From an uncultured Chitinophagaceae bacterium (GTDB lineage Bacteria; Bacteroidota; Bacteroidia; Chitinophagales; Chitinophagaceae), in contig CALGAP010000019.1 of the NCBI GenBank assembly GCA_937958995.1, positions 1 to 64,000 on the forward strand: a stretch of 64,000 nucleotides of DNA, in the 5' to 3' direction. Below, piece after piece: positions 16,704-24,971 of this stretch (the first letter of the stretch is position 1; each line of letters opens with the position of its first letter). The notes below the pieces were generated by a model, which was not told the DNA's origin, made no database searches, and saw only the letters and a program-made list of their open reading frames with translations. A program made the translations under genes and the position numbers.

Positions 16704-16748
16704 TGTTACGATTGATCCTAAACCCTTGGAACTATGAGAACGAATGGT
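16680..16748 (+). promoter_or_regulatory. Start-codon hairpin of the first T9SS cargo gene
   Basis: ACCATTCGTT (16680-16689) is perfectly complementary to AACGAATGGT (16739-16748). The ATG at 16734-16736 lies in the loop three bases from the 3' arm, which itself encodes residues 2-5 (RTNG). In RNA this could enclose the start codon and ribosome-binding region. The downstream paralogue keeps the same arrangement. Confidence 0.5.
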
Positions 16749-18005
16749 ACCCTTAAAACACAAAAACTGTGGCTTATAGCTCTTGCTTTATTGCCCCTGT
16801 TTTTCTCTAATTTTTCTAACGCGCAGTCAACTTCAGGCGCAGATTTCGTATTCATTAATCACTCGCTGGTATCCGGCACCGCCCGTGCCAAAGGCGCTGT
16901 GTATCTTTTCCCTTCAGTGAGAAATGGTGTTGATTGCTACGTGACTATCGTGGACATCACTCCTAAAACTACTATCCCGACATTTGATGATAATACTGCA
17001 GGAACTGGTTTCCGCGAAGCATTTCAGCCCAGGATACAGGTTGAAGGAAAGACGCGCGGCTATGCCGAGTTTATGTTCCGCTTTGTAAAAGCCGGCACCA
17101 ACATCGATACCTTGATGAATGAAATTCCTGCTACTTCTATTGATGTGGACGGTAATCGTTCAGGATCTGATAGCCTGCTGGAATTTGACGAATACTTTTT
17201 ACCTTCCACATACCTGGTCGACTTCGATATGCTGGCTGGTGATCTTAGTTTTAACTTTTCGGCAGGTAGCATTATTGGTCGCAACAAGGCGGCCCAGGAG
17301 CATGTCGGCATCGATACCGTTGACCGCTCGGTGATGTTCTCGGTGGTATATCCCCACGCATCAACCTTTACTGTACGTATTGGCGTGGACAATACCAAGA
17401 GCAACTCCGATAACCGCCAGCGTAGTGTTTATTTCAAACGATTTGTTTATCCCCACTCATTCCTGCCCGTGCGTGGTTTGCGTTCGTTCACTGCTGCATC
17501 GCAGAATAATGCGGTGAAACTGAACTGGACGATGAACCTGGGTCATGATATTGTTGCTGCAGATGTGGAAAAAAGCGTGAATGGTGCACACTTCACACGT
17601 GTGTCGTCGGTATCGATGGCCAGTGAGTTGCAGAGCAGCTATACCGACAACAATGTAAATGGCAATGTTTATTACCGTTTGAAAATGACCAATGCCACAG
17701 GTAAGGTAAGTTATAGTGAAGTGTTGCTGGTGAAGAGCAGCCAGGCGCACAGCGGTTTCAAAGTTTTTCCGAGTGTGATTGATGATTACACCACGGTTAA
17801 CTTCAGCGCTGCTAATGCGGGCACCGCCACCTTGATGATTGCCGATAACAATGGAAGAATTGTTAAGCAACAGGCAGTATCTGTGCAGCAGGGCGTCAAT
17901 ACGGCGATGGTAAATGGACTTGGCCAATTGCCCGCTGGTCAGTATGTGGCTGTGTTGCGCGGAGCCGGCTATAACTTTACGCAAAAGATTTTCATCACTA
18001 AATAA
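16734..18005 (+). CDS. T9SS cargo protein, paralogue 1
   Basis: A 423-residue exported protein. A signal peptide (about 1-31) ends in SNFSNAQS. The middle (about 35-240) is a beta-rich domain shared with the next gene and carries the blocks FREAFQPRIQVEGKTRGYAEF, TSIDVDGN and RQRSVYFKRFVYPHSFLP. A fibronectin-like segment follows (about 245-330). The C-terminal 80 residues are a type A T9SS sorting domain: FKVFPSVIDDYTTVNF, then the AGQYVAVLRG and FTQKIFITK endings. It should be secreted across the outer membrane by the Por machinery and anchored or released. The function of the middle domain is unknown to me. Confidence 0.8.
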   Translation: MRTNGTLKTQKLWLIALALLPLFFSNFSNAQSTSGADFVFINHSLVSGTARAKGAVYLFPSVRNGVDCYVTIVDITPKTTIPTFDDNTAGTGFREAFQPRIQVEGKTRGYAEFMFRFVKAGTNIDTLMNEIPATSIDVDGNRSGSDSLLEFDEYFLPSTYLVDFDMLAGDLSFNFSAGSIIGRNKAAQEHVGIDTVDRSVMFSVVYPHASTFTVRIGVDNTKSNSDNRQRSVYFKRFVYPHSFLPVRGLRSFTAASQNNAVKLNWTMNLGHDIVAADVEKSVNGAHFTRVSSVSMASELQSSYTDNNVNGNVYYRLKMTNATGKVSYSEVLLVKSSQAHSGFKVFPSVIDDYTTVNFSAANAGTATLMIADNNGRIVKQQAVSVQQGVNTAMVNGLGQLPAGQYVAVLRGAGYNFTQKIFITK

Positions 18006-18084
18006 AACGCATTTACCTTATTGATGGCTGTGACTACAGGCGTCAACTCCAAGATCCGTTGAACGACTTTTTATCCTAAGAGAG

Positions 18085-18141
18085 ACCATTCGTAAACAAA
18101 GTTCGAAACCCTTTGAAATGTTTATTATGAAAACGAATGGT
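18085..18141 (+). promoter_or_regulatory. Start-codon hairpin of the second T9SS cargo gene
   Basis: ACCATTCGT (18085-18093) pairs perfectly with ACGAATGGT (18133-18141). The ATG at 18127 sits in the loop and the 3' arm encodes Thr-Asn-Gly. The same motif, in the same place, occurs at the paralogue 16680-16748, while the loop sequences differ strongly. Confidence 0.5.
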
Positions 18142-19383
18142 ACACGATTTATTGTTATTGCTGTTGTGTTTGAGTTGGTTTGCCTCTTAATCAGTTCTTC
18201 TGTTAAAGCACAGCCTGAATATGATTTCTCCAACGGCACATTGATAGCGGGTCAACAAAGAAAAGTAGGCGCCGTCTATCGTTTCACCCAGGTTCGTCCC
18301 AACGTTGATGCCCTGGTAACTATTACGGATCTCACCGGTGGTGTTACATTAAACGACATCGATGGCGGTTCGGGTTTTAAAAGAGCTTTTCAGCCTGTAA
18401 TACAGGTGCCCGCCAAATCGATGGGGTATGCTGAATTCAGAATCAGCTTCGTGGTGGCCAATACTACTACTCCTGCTGTTCAGGGAGAAGTGCCCATGAC
18501 GCCGATCGATGTGGACGGACAAACCTATGCCAGTGGTAAGGTGTTTGAATTTGACCAGATCGAGAATGTTTCGGGCCTGGCCAATTATATAGACTTTAAC
18601 CAGTTGGCTGGTGAGCTGAATCTTCAGCTGGGCCAGGATTGGCTGACTGGCAGAAATACGGCGTCCATTGACTATCCCGGTGTGGATACTATGGCAAAGC
18701 AGGCCATGTTTACCGTAGTGATAGCATCAGTACAGGCTGTTACCATTCGAGTAGGCGCCGACAACCAGACCAGTCAAAGCCTTCAGCGCCTGCGCAGTGT
18801 TTATTTTAAGCGATTCACTTACCCGCACTCAGCGCTGCCTGCATCGAGTGTTGTGCGTTTTACAGGTGTTGAAAAACAAGATAAGGTAGAACTGAGCTGG
18901 CAACTTACTGCTGAAAATCAGCTCAGCAAAGTGATAGTAGAAAAAGGCAACTCTTCTTCGCAGTTCAATGCGATCGGTGAAGTGACTATCGGTCATGGCA
19001 GAACGAATTACAACTTTACCGATATCTCCGGCATCAATTCAGCGGCCTATTACCGCCTGAAACTGGTTGCTGTGGATGGCAGCATTTCTTACAGTAATGT
19101 GTTGACCTTCCGCAATGGCGCATTGGCTCAGACCTTTAAAGTATATCCGAGCGTGGTTAACAGTTCGGTTACTGTAACGGTAAAAGGTAATCAGTCAGGC
19201 GCAGCTACCTTCCAACTGCTCGACTATGCCGGCCGTGTGGTGAAGCAGCAACGCATTGCGGTGCAGGAAGGTAACAATAATGTAGTATTTAACGACCTGG
19301 GCGATGTGATTCCCGGGAACTATATAGTAGCATTAAAAACAAACGATAACCAGACTTATACACAGAAAATTATAAAACAGTAA
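18127..19383 (+). CDS. T9SS cargo protein, paralogue 2
   Basis: A 418-residue homologue of the preceding protein along its whole length. The signal peptide ends in SSSVKAQ. The shared blocks are FKRAFQPVIQVPAKSMGYAEF, TPIDVDGQ, RLRSVYFKRFTYPHSALP and a fibronectin-like segment ending AAYYRLKLV. The type A sorting domain is FKVYPSVVNSSVTVTV ending TYTQKIIKQ. I prefer the ATG at 18127 over the one at 18118 because it gives MKTNGT, matching MRTNGT of the paralogue. The two genes are 121 bases apart and each has its own conserved upstream hairpin, so they are probably expressed separately after a tandem duplication. Confidence 0.8.
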   Translation: MKTNGTRFIVIAVVFELVCLLISSSVKAQPEYDFSNGTLIAGQQRKVGAVYRFTQVRPNVDALVTITDLTGGVTLNDIDGGSGFKRAFQPVIQVPAKSMGYAEFRISFVVANTTTPAVQGEVPMTPIDVDGQTYASGKVFEFDQIENVSGLANYIDFNQLAGELNLQLGQDWLTGRNTASIDYPGVDTMAKQAMFTVVIASVQAVTIRVGADNQTSQSLQRLRSVYFKRFTYPHSALPASSVVRFTGVEKQDKVELSWQLTAENQLSKVIVEKGNSSSQFNAIGEVTIGHGRTNYNFTDISGINSAAYYRLKLVAVDGSISYSNVLTFRNGALAQTFKVYPSVVNSSVTVTVKGNQSGAATFQLLDYAGRVVKQQRIAVQEGNNNVVFNDLGDVIPGNYIVALKTNDNQTYTQKIIKQ

Positions 19384-19447
19384 ATCGTAACGTCACAGAT
19401 TACGCTTAAGGCAAACTAAGATACCATTTGTTTTTGCCGTACCCAGT

Positions 19448-19470
19448 AGCCCCGATGAAAGTCGGGGCTT
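19448..19470 (+). terminator. Terminator after the T9SS cargo pair
   Basis: AGCCCCGA (19448-19455), loop TGAAAG, TCGGGGCT (19462-19469) forms a perfect 8-bp GC-rich stem 65 bases after the stop codon. It is followed by TCACTTGT rather than a clear T run. Confidence 0.6.
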
Positions 19471-19534
19471 CACTTGTATCCGGATGTATTAGACGTTTGT
19501 GAATACAAGATTGATCGCGGATTAGCAGGGGTTG

Positions 19535-19592
19535 CGCAGATTGCGCGGATAAACTATATGAATTTACATCTCTCTTATCCGCGCAACCTGCG
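19535..19592. repeat. Imperfect hairpin, possible dispersed repeat or msrA terminator
   Basis: TTGCGCGGATAA (19541-19552) and TTATCCGCGCAA (19575-19586) are perfectly complementary over 12 bases. The stem continues, after one mismatch, with CGCAG/CTGCG. It lies 27 bases beyond the msrA stop codon. Only one copy is in the window, so its status as a repeat family is inference. Confidence 0.5.
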
Positions 19593-19618
19593 AAATTCCA
19601 AATAACCCGTGATTAAGC

Positions 19619-20284
19619 TCAGTGCTTCAGCTTTTCCTTAAACACCTTCCTGAACTTTTCCAGCTTGGGGCGGATCACATAATAGCAATATGGCTGCGAC
19701 CCGTTCTGGTTGTAATAATCCTGGTGATAATTTTCGGCCTCGTAGAAAGTCTTGTAAGGAGAAATTTCAGTGACGATCGGGTTGTCCCAGGCGCCGCTTT
19801 TGTCGAGTTCGGCTTTATATTTTTCAGCTTTTGTCTTTTGCTCTTCGTTGTGATAGAAAATTACACTGCGGTATTGGGGGCCCACATCATTGCCCTGCCG
19901 GTTGGGCGTGGTGGGATCGTGTGTCTGCCAGAAAACTTCCAGTAACTCGTCGTAACTGATCTTTTGGGGATCGTATACCACCTGTACACACTCTGCATGT
20001 CCGGTAGTGCCCGTTGTGACTTCCTTATAGGTTGGATTAACTACATGGCCGCCGCTATACCCCGAAGTTACTTTCAGTACTCCGTCCAGTTCCTGGAAAA
20101 TGGCTTCTGTACACCAGAAACAGCCGGTGCCAAAGGTGGCGGTATCCACCTGGCGGGAGTCATCGCCCGCAACGGCGGCGGTGGTTTTTAAACTGGTACT
20201 CATATTTTTCTCTGCATTTTGTGTTTGTGCGCATGAAAGCAAGGTAGCAAGCGTGACAATCGTACCTGTAAAGATGAAATTCAT
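19619..20284 (-). CDS. msrA: Peptide-methionine (S)-S-oxide reductase, lipoprotein form
   Basis: It reduces methionine S-sulfoxide in damaged proteins. From the ATG at 20284 the product has 221 residues, beginning with a lipoprotein signal MNFIFTGTIVTLATLLSC (acylated Cys18). An ATG 30 bases upstream would bury the signal behind ten residues. The catalytic motif is GTGCFWCTEAIF with Cys55 as nucleophile, followed by GYSGGHVVNPTYKEV and the EVFWQTHDPTTPNRQGNDVGPQYRS block that is diagnostic for MsrA. There is no MsrB domain. The lipobox places it outside the cytoplasm, where it would repair exported proteins. Confidence 0.9.
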   Translation of the reverse strand: MNFIFTGTIVTLATLLSCAQTQNAEKNMSTSLKTTAAVAGDDSRQVDTATFGTGCFWCTEAIFQELDGVLKVTSGYSGGHVVNPTYKEVTTGTTGHAECVQVVYDPQKISYDELLEVFWQTHDPTTPNRQGNDVGPQYRSVIFYHNEEQKTKAEKYKAELDKSGAWDNPIVTEISPYKTFYEAENYHQDYYNQNGSQPYCYYVIRPKLEKFRKVFKEKLKH

Positions 20285-20395
20285 ACAACAACATTTAAGA
20301 GACCTGCCAATCATTCAATCATTATCAATAACAAAACTATTCGGGTTTTGATGGGGGCGAGATGCTAAAGAAAGACAAAAGTACGAAATGGTGGC

Positions 20396-20475
20396 GGGTT
20401 TCGGGTGCAGGGTTGCTACCGCGCTTTGTAATCGCTGTTCGAATTGAAGAACCCAAAACACGGAAACTCAAAACC
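20396..20475 (+). repeat. Dispersed palindromic repeat, copy C
   Basis: It starts with GGGTTTCGGGT (20396-20406) and contains GGTTGCTACCGCGCTTTG, TCGCTGTTCGAATTGAAGAACCC and a degraded right arm (CCCAAAACACGGAAAC, with a further ACCTGAAACCC at about 20486). Block order and orientation are those of copies A and B. Confidence 0.65.
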
Positions 20476-20504
20476 AGCGAAGCAACCTGAAACCCAAAAC
20501 CGGG

Positions 20505-20512
20505 TATCTTTG
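20505..20512 (+). promoter_or_regulatory. -7 box TATCTTTG upstream of the MutS2-like gene
   Basis: A perfect TAnnTTTG box, six bases before the ATG at 20519. It shows that an upstream in-frame ATG at 20444, which lies inside repeat copy C, is not the real start. The transcript would be leaderless or nearly so. Confidence 0.5.
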
Positions 20513-20518
20513 CGCCTT

Positions 20519-22630
20519 ATGAAATTTTTTCCACCCTCGGCTTTAGTACAGCTGGAGTTTGATAAGATCAAGGCCTTGCTGGAGGAGCATTGTAACACAT
20601 TATACGCCAAAGAGAAGGCGAGGGAATTACGCATACATACACGAAAAGAATATATAGAGCTGGAACTGCAGCAGAGCAATGAATACAAACTGCTGATTCA
20701 GCATGGTATGTATTTTCCCAACGACTATGTGCTCAACCTGCATAAGGAATTGCAATTGTTGGGTACAGACGGCGCATTGTTGTCGGGCGAACAGTTTGTG
20801 CAAATCCGCAAACTGGCCGAAAGCATACAACAGGTTTTCCGTTGGTTCAATGCCGAGCGCAAACTGGCCTATCCCGCGCTGGCACAGGTAATTCAGTATA
20901 CCAGGTACGAAAAGATCATCCTCGAAGAAATAGATGCTATACTGGATGAGTCGGGTAATGTGAAGGATAACGCATCGGATGATTTATCGCGCATACGGCA
21001 AAGCCTGTACCGCCGCCGCAACGAACTGCGTAAGCTCTTTGACCGCATTTTGCAAAAATTATCAAAGTCGGGTTACACCGCCGATATAGAAGAATCATTC
21101 ATGAATGGCCGCCGCGTGGTGGCCGTTTTTGCCGAACAAAAAAGACAGGTAAAAGGTATTCTGCACGGCGAAAGCGATACGCGCAAGACGGCATTCATTG
21201 AACCGGAAGAAACCATCGAGCTCAACAACGAGATTTTTGGCCTGGAAAATGACGAGCGCCGCGAAGTGTATCGCATACTGCGCGAGCTTACCAGGAAACT
21301 CTCCGTGTATGCGCCCTTGCTGAAGACCTGGCACGATATACTGGGAGAATATGATTTCATTCGCGGTAAGGCAAAACTCGCGATTGACTACCAGGGTAAC
21401 TATCCTTTGCTGAGCGATAAGGCATACCTGCATTTGGTGCAGGCCTACCATCCCTTGCTATACCTGTATAACCAGAAATCGCAAAAGCCAACCATACCCG
21501 TTGACCTGAAGCTGGATGAAAAGCAACGCATACTGGTGATATCGGGTCCCAATGCGGGCGGTAAGACGGTGACTTTGAAGACAGTCGGCCTGCTTCAGCT
21601 AATGCTGCAAAGCGGCTTGCTGGTGCCTGCGCATCCAACGTCGCAGTTTGGCATTTTCAAGCAGATCATGATCCATATCGGCGATACGCAAAGCCTGGAG
21701 TTTGACCTGAGTACTTACAGCGCGCACCTGCAGCATATGAAGTATTTCATTGAGCATGCGAATGGCAAGACGCTCTTCTTCATAGACGAACTGGGTAGTG
21801 GCAGCGATCCCAATCTTGGCGGCGCCTTTGCAGAAGTGATCATGGAAGAGCTGAACCGCAAGCATGCTTTCGGCATCGTGACCACGCATTATTTGAACCT
21901 GAAGATCATGGCCAACAAAACGCCGGGCATCATCAACGGTGCTATGGCCTTCGACGAGCGCAACCTGATGCCGCAGTATAAGCTCATGATCGACAAGCCG
22001 GGAAGCAGTTATACTTTTTCGATTGCCGAAAGGATTGGTCTTGATCCCAAACTGATCAGCCGCGCGCGCTCGCTGGTGGATGAAGGACATTTTCGCCTGG
22101 ATAAACTACTGAACCGTACTGAGCAGGACTTGCGGGAAATTGAAAAGAAAGAAAAGGAGCTGAACAAGCTGATCAAAGAAAACGAGAAGCTGAAAAAGGA
22201 AATGGAAACGGTGATGAACCGCGAAAAGCACCGCCAGCAGGTAGAGTTGCTGAAACATCAAAACCGCATATCTGAGGAGCGCATCACCTACCTGAAAAAT
22301 ATGGAGCGCAAGTTGAAGCAAATTGTGATTGACTGGCGCAAGGCGGAAAACCAGGAGAATAAAAAAGAGCTGATCAAACAAATGCACGCGCTATTGTTTA
22401 CGCAACAGCAACAGCAGCGCGTGGAAAAAGCGAAAAAGAACATTGATGCGAAATATGAAACTATCGACACCGCGGTGGAAGTAGGCAGCAAAGTGCTGAT
22501 GAAGAAGAATCACCAGGTGGGCGAGGTCAAAGAAATAAGAGGCAAGAAGGCGGTGGTGCAGGTGGGATTGATGCCGATTACGGTGATGATGGAAGACCTG
22601 GTGGTGGTGGCCCCCAAAGTAGAAAATTGA
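20519..22630 (+). CDS. MutS2-family ATPase lacking the Smr domain
   Basis: A 703-residue homologue of MutS2, which binds branched DNA or collided ribosomes and acts as an ABC-type dimeric ATPase. The core and lever regions (about 1-300) are followed by the ATPase with Walker A GPNAGGKTVTLKT (about 343-355), the Q-loop GDTQSLEFDLSTYSAHLQHMK, and Walker B LFFIDELGSGSDPNLGG with the D-loop and the His switch TTHYLNLK. A long charged coiled coil (about 530-640) leads to a KOW-like beta domain EVGSKVLMKKNHQVGEVKEI. The protein ends there; the C-terminal Smr nuclease of typical MutS2 (about 780 residues) is missing. Confidence 0.85.
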   Translation: MKFFPPSALVQLEFDKIKALLEEHCNTLYAKEKARELRIHTRKEYIELELQQSNEYKLLIQHGMYFPNDYVLNLHKELQLLGTDGALLSGEQFVQIRKLAESIQQVFRWFNAERKLAYPALAQVIQYTRYEKIILEEIDAILDESGNVKDNASDDLSRIRQSLYRRRNELRKLFDRILQKLSKSGYTADIEESFMNGRRVVAVFAEQKRQVKGILHGESDTRKTAFIEPEETIELNNEIFGLENDERREVYRILRELTRKLSVYAPLLKTWHDILGEYDFIRGKAKLAIDYQGNYPLLSDKAYLHLVQAYHPLLYLYNQKSQKPTIPVDLKLDEKQRILVISGPNAGGKTVTLKTVGLLQLMLQSGLLVPAHPTSQFGIFKQIMIHIGDTQSLEFDLSTYSAHLQHMKYFIEHANGKTLFFIDELGSGSDPNLGGAFAEVIMEELNRKHAFGIVTTHYLNLKIMANKTPGIINGAMAFDERNLMPQYKLMIDKPGSSYTFSIAERIGLDPKLISRARSLVDEGHFRLDKLLNRTEQDLREIEKKEKELNKLIKENEKLKKEMETVMNREKHRQQVELLKHQNRISEERITYLKNMERKLKQIVIDWRKAENQENKKELIKQMHALLFTQQQQQRVEKAKKNIDAKYETIDTAVEVGSKVLMKKNHQVGEVKEIRGKKAVVQVGLMPITVMMEDLVVVAPKVEN

Positions 22631-22644
22631 GTATGGCTCATACG

Positions 22645-23376
22645 TTACAGGATTATTTCGGAAGTGCTGCGGTTGACCGTATCATATATCAATATCCCTT
22701 CACGGGTATCATCGAGTTGCGCCACCAATTGACCTTTATTATCCCAGGCGGCTGACTGACCCGCGCCTGTGAAATTGTCGGAAGGTCCCAGACTATTGCT
22801 GAGCAGCACAGTCATGTTATATTTCACGGCCATTGCTGGAAAGATCTTTACTGATCGCTCAACTCCATTGGCTGATTTGGCTACGCTGGCCACATATATG
22901 CCCGCGCCGCGCTGGTGCGCATTTTCCCAGTGCTCGGGCAAGGATGTTTCATAACAAATGCCCGGCGCAATGCATTGGTTGTTATCCGCGTGGATGAGCA
23001 CCTGCTTATTACCATTTATAAAATAAGGCAATTCATCACTGTGCAGGAATTGTTTGGCATATACCTGTCGCAGCATGCCCGGCTGAAAGATGAACATACC
23101 TATCTGAGTTCCGCCTTCTGCTTTCAGCGGACCGCCCGCAGCAATAATGATATTGTTGTGATCGCTTCTTTGCTGAAATACACCGAGTCGCTGATCATTC
23201 AAATCCATAGCCAGCTCACCAGCCAGCGTGGGTTCGTAGCTGGTGAGCGATAGCTCTGGAAAAAATATGGCATCGGCGCGCTGATCAATAGCCTGGTCAA
23301 CAAATTGCAGATGCCTCACAATATTGGCTTCGATGTTTCCTGTTACCGGTTTTATTTGTGCAATGGCTATGCGCAT
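22645..23376 (-). CDS. Carbon-nitrogen hydrolase (nitrilase superfamily)
   Basis: A 243-residue amidase-type enzyme acting on a non-peptide C-N bond. The Glu-Lys-Cys triad is represented by Glu in IFFPELSLTSYEP, Lys in the YAKQFLHSDELPYF segment and Cys in APGICYETSLPEHW. The start is the ATG at 23376, giving MRIAIAQIKP as in other family members; the TTG at 23388 is less likely. The substrate is unknown: the sequence does not clearly fit omega-amidase or NAD-synthetase branches. It follows the S10 peptidase on the same strand by 17 bases and is probably in its operon. Confidence 0.82.
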   Translation of the reverse strand: MRIAIAQIKPVTGNIEANIVRHLQFVDQAIDQRADAIFFPELSLTSYEPTLAGELAMDLNDQRLGVFQQRSDHNNIIIAAGGPLKAEGGTQIGMFIFQPGMLRQVYAKQFLHSDELPYFINGNKQVLIHADNNQCIAPGICYETSLPEHWENAHQRGAGIYVASVAKSANGVERSVKIFPAMAVKYNMTVLLSNSLGPSDNFTGAGQSAAWDNKGQLVAQLDDTREGILIYDTVNRSTSEIIL

Positions 23377-23393
23377 GCTTTTTCTCAAAAATA

Positions 23394-24971
23394 TTAATGC
23401 ACTGCATTCTTTATTTCGTACTTAGCAGGCTCGCCGGGTTTGGGTAAAGCGTCTTTGATGAATTTGCGCAGGTCGTCATTGGCTTTTGCCAGGTCTTCTT
23501 TCCTCAAATACATCATGTGGCCGCTGCGGTAACCTTCCCAGGAGAAACGGTCTTTCAATTTACCACTTGGGTCGATATTCCACATATCATACTTGGCATT
23601 GAAATAATCGCAGGCGCCATCATAATAACCGCTTTGAATAAATACTTTGAGGTAAGGATTGGCGGCCATGGCCTGGCGCAGGTTTTCACCGGTGCGGTCA
23701 TTGCTCCTGTCCCAGGGATTCACGGGGCCAAACATATAATATTTCAGGTCGGTCTTATACTTCAACTCTTCTCGCAGGTACATATTGATGGGTGGGGTAA
23801 ATGCGTGCAACCAGGTGGTAAGCTCTGAATTGAAATCGGGCGACTCGCCACCTTCGCGGCGGTCAATGCCAAGATAGCGGGAATCAAGTCTTCCTACGGT
23901 ATAACCTTCTTCGCGCAGCAATTCTTTCCAGAACAACTGCGGAGATACGACCAGATTGTTTTGTAAAATAATTTTCTCCGGCAATCCAGAATAGCGCGCT
24001 ATCTTCTGCGCAATGGCTTTCTTCTTCGACTCTTCGAGAAAACCTCCGCGGGCGAGCGCTGGTATTAATTCATTTAAAGTAAACTCTTCCACTTCGGGTA
24101 ATACGGCCAGCAGGTCTTTGCCCTGCAGCGCCGGTTCCAGTTGTTTATGATACCAGGCAGTGGCTGCATAGTACGGCAGTTTCATAGCGGCGGCCACCGG
24201 TCCGCTTCTGTCAATGCCCAGGTCGGTAGGCGAAACAAGGATCACGCCATTGAGATACATCCAATGTGCATTTTGCAACTCAAGTGCAAGACCGGAAACC
24301 CTTGTGGTGCCATAACTTTCGCCAATCAGGAATTTCGGGCTGGCCCAACGGTTAGCGCGGCTCACGAAAGTGTTTATCCAGTCGGCGAGATATTTTATAT
24401 CTGCATTGGTGCCGAAAAATTTCGAACGCTCCACCTTTTTATCAATAATCCTTGAAAAGCCTGTATTTACAGGATCTATATACAACAGGTCGGCCACTTC
24501 AAGAATAGAGTGGGGGTTGTCTTTGAAACCATAAGGCTGAATGGGATAACCTTCGTCATCTATCTTGAGCAATTTGGGCCCGGTATAAGCAATATGCATC
24601 CATACCGAAGCTGTGCCCGGCCCGCCATTAAACGAAATCACCAAAGGGCGCGGTGCTTTGTCTTTTACGTCTGTCCGTTCGTAGTAAATATAAAATACGG
24701 CGGCAATCACTTTTCCATCATCATCCCACACAGGCTGTGTGCCGGTAGTAACACGGTAAGGAACCTTTTGTCCTTTGATGGTAACCTCGTGTTCCGTCAC
24801 CACCTGGTGATCAGGATTCAGGGTGCGGCTGGGAGATGCCGGAGTTTCTTTTTCAGCAGCTGTTCTTTCTTCGCGGGCCGCTGCTGCGGCTGCAGGATTT
24901 TGCCGGGGAGCCTGCGCATTCACTATAGCAATAGCGATGCAGGCAGAAAGGGTAAGAAACCATTTTCTCAT
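23394..24971 (-). CDS. S10 family serine carboxypeptidase, exported
   Basis: A 525-residue alpha/beta-hydrolase that removes C-terminal residues from peptides, probably in the periplasm. A signal peptide ends in IAIVNAQAP and is followed by an Ala/Glu/Pro-rich spacer (about 24-60). The oxyanion motif FNGGPGTASVWMH and the nucleophile motif IGESYGTTR (Ser219) are clear. The catalytic His lies in GYRSGHMMYLR near the C-terminus, and an Asp in the SGYYDGACDYF segment is the likely acid. It is longer than vacuolar carboxypeptidases only through its N-terminal spacer. Confidence 0.9.
   Translation of the reverse strand: MRKWFLTLSACIAIAIVNAQAPRQNPAAAAAAREERTAAEKETPASPSRTLNPDHQVVTEHEVTIKGQKVPYRVTTGTQPVWDDDGKVIAAVFYIYYERTDVKDKAPRPLVISFNGGPGTASVWMHIAYTGPKLLKIDDEGYPIQPYGFKDNPHSILEVADLLYIDPVNTGFSRIIDKKVERSKFFGTNADIKYLADWINTFVSRANRWASPKFLIGESYGTTRVSGLALELQNAHWMYLNGVILVSPTDLGIDRSGPVAAAMKLPYYAATAWYHKQLEPALQGKDLLAVLPEVEEFTLNELIPALARGGFLEESKKKAIAQKIARYSGLPEKIILQNNLVVSPQLFWKELLREEGYTVGRLDSRYLGIDRREGGESPDFNSELTTWLHAFTPPINMYLREELKYKTDLKYYMFGPVNPWDRSNDRTGENLRQAMAANPYLKVFIQSGYYDGACDYFNAKYDMWNIDPSGKLKDRFSWEGYRSGHMMYLRKEDLAKANDDLRKFIKDALPKPGEPAKYEIKNAVH

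Larger units (their letters stand above)
16425..16733. other. 309-base intergenic region with a hairpin and a promoter
   Basis: No gene is visible. It holds a perfect 11-bp inverted repeat TCGGAAAATAC (16543-16553) and GTATTTTCCGA (16580-16590), with a small hairpin CGTAACCTTACG in its loop. It also holds a -7 box TAATTTTG at 16601-16608, a 16-base direct repeat, and one arm of an inverted repeat that pairs with the start of the next gene. Confidence 0.6.

Noticed and set aside
20444..20518. An upstream ATG that would add 25 residues to the MutS2-like protein
   Set aside because: The extra codons lie within the dispersed repeat copy C, and the -7 box is between them and the conserved start at 20519.
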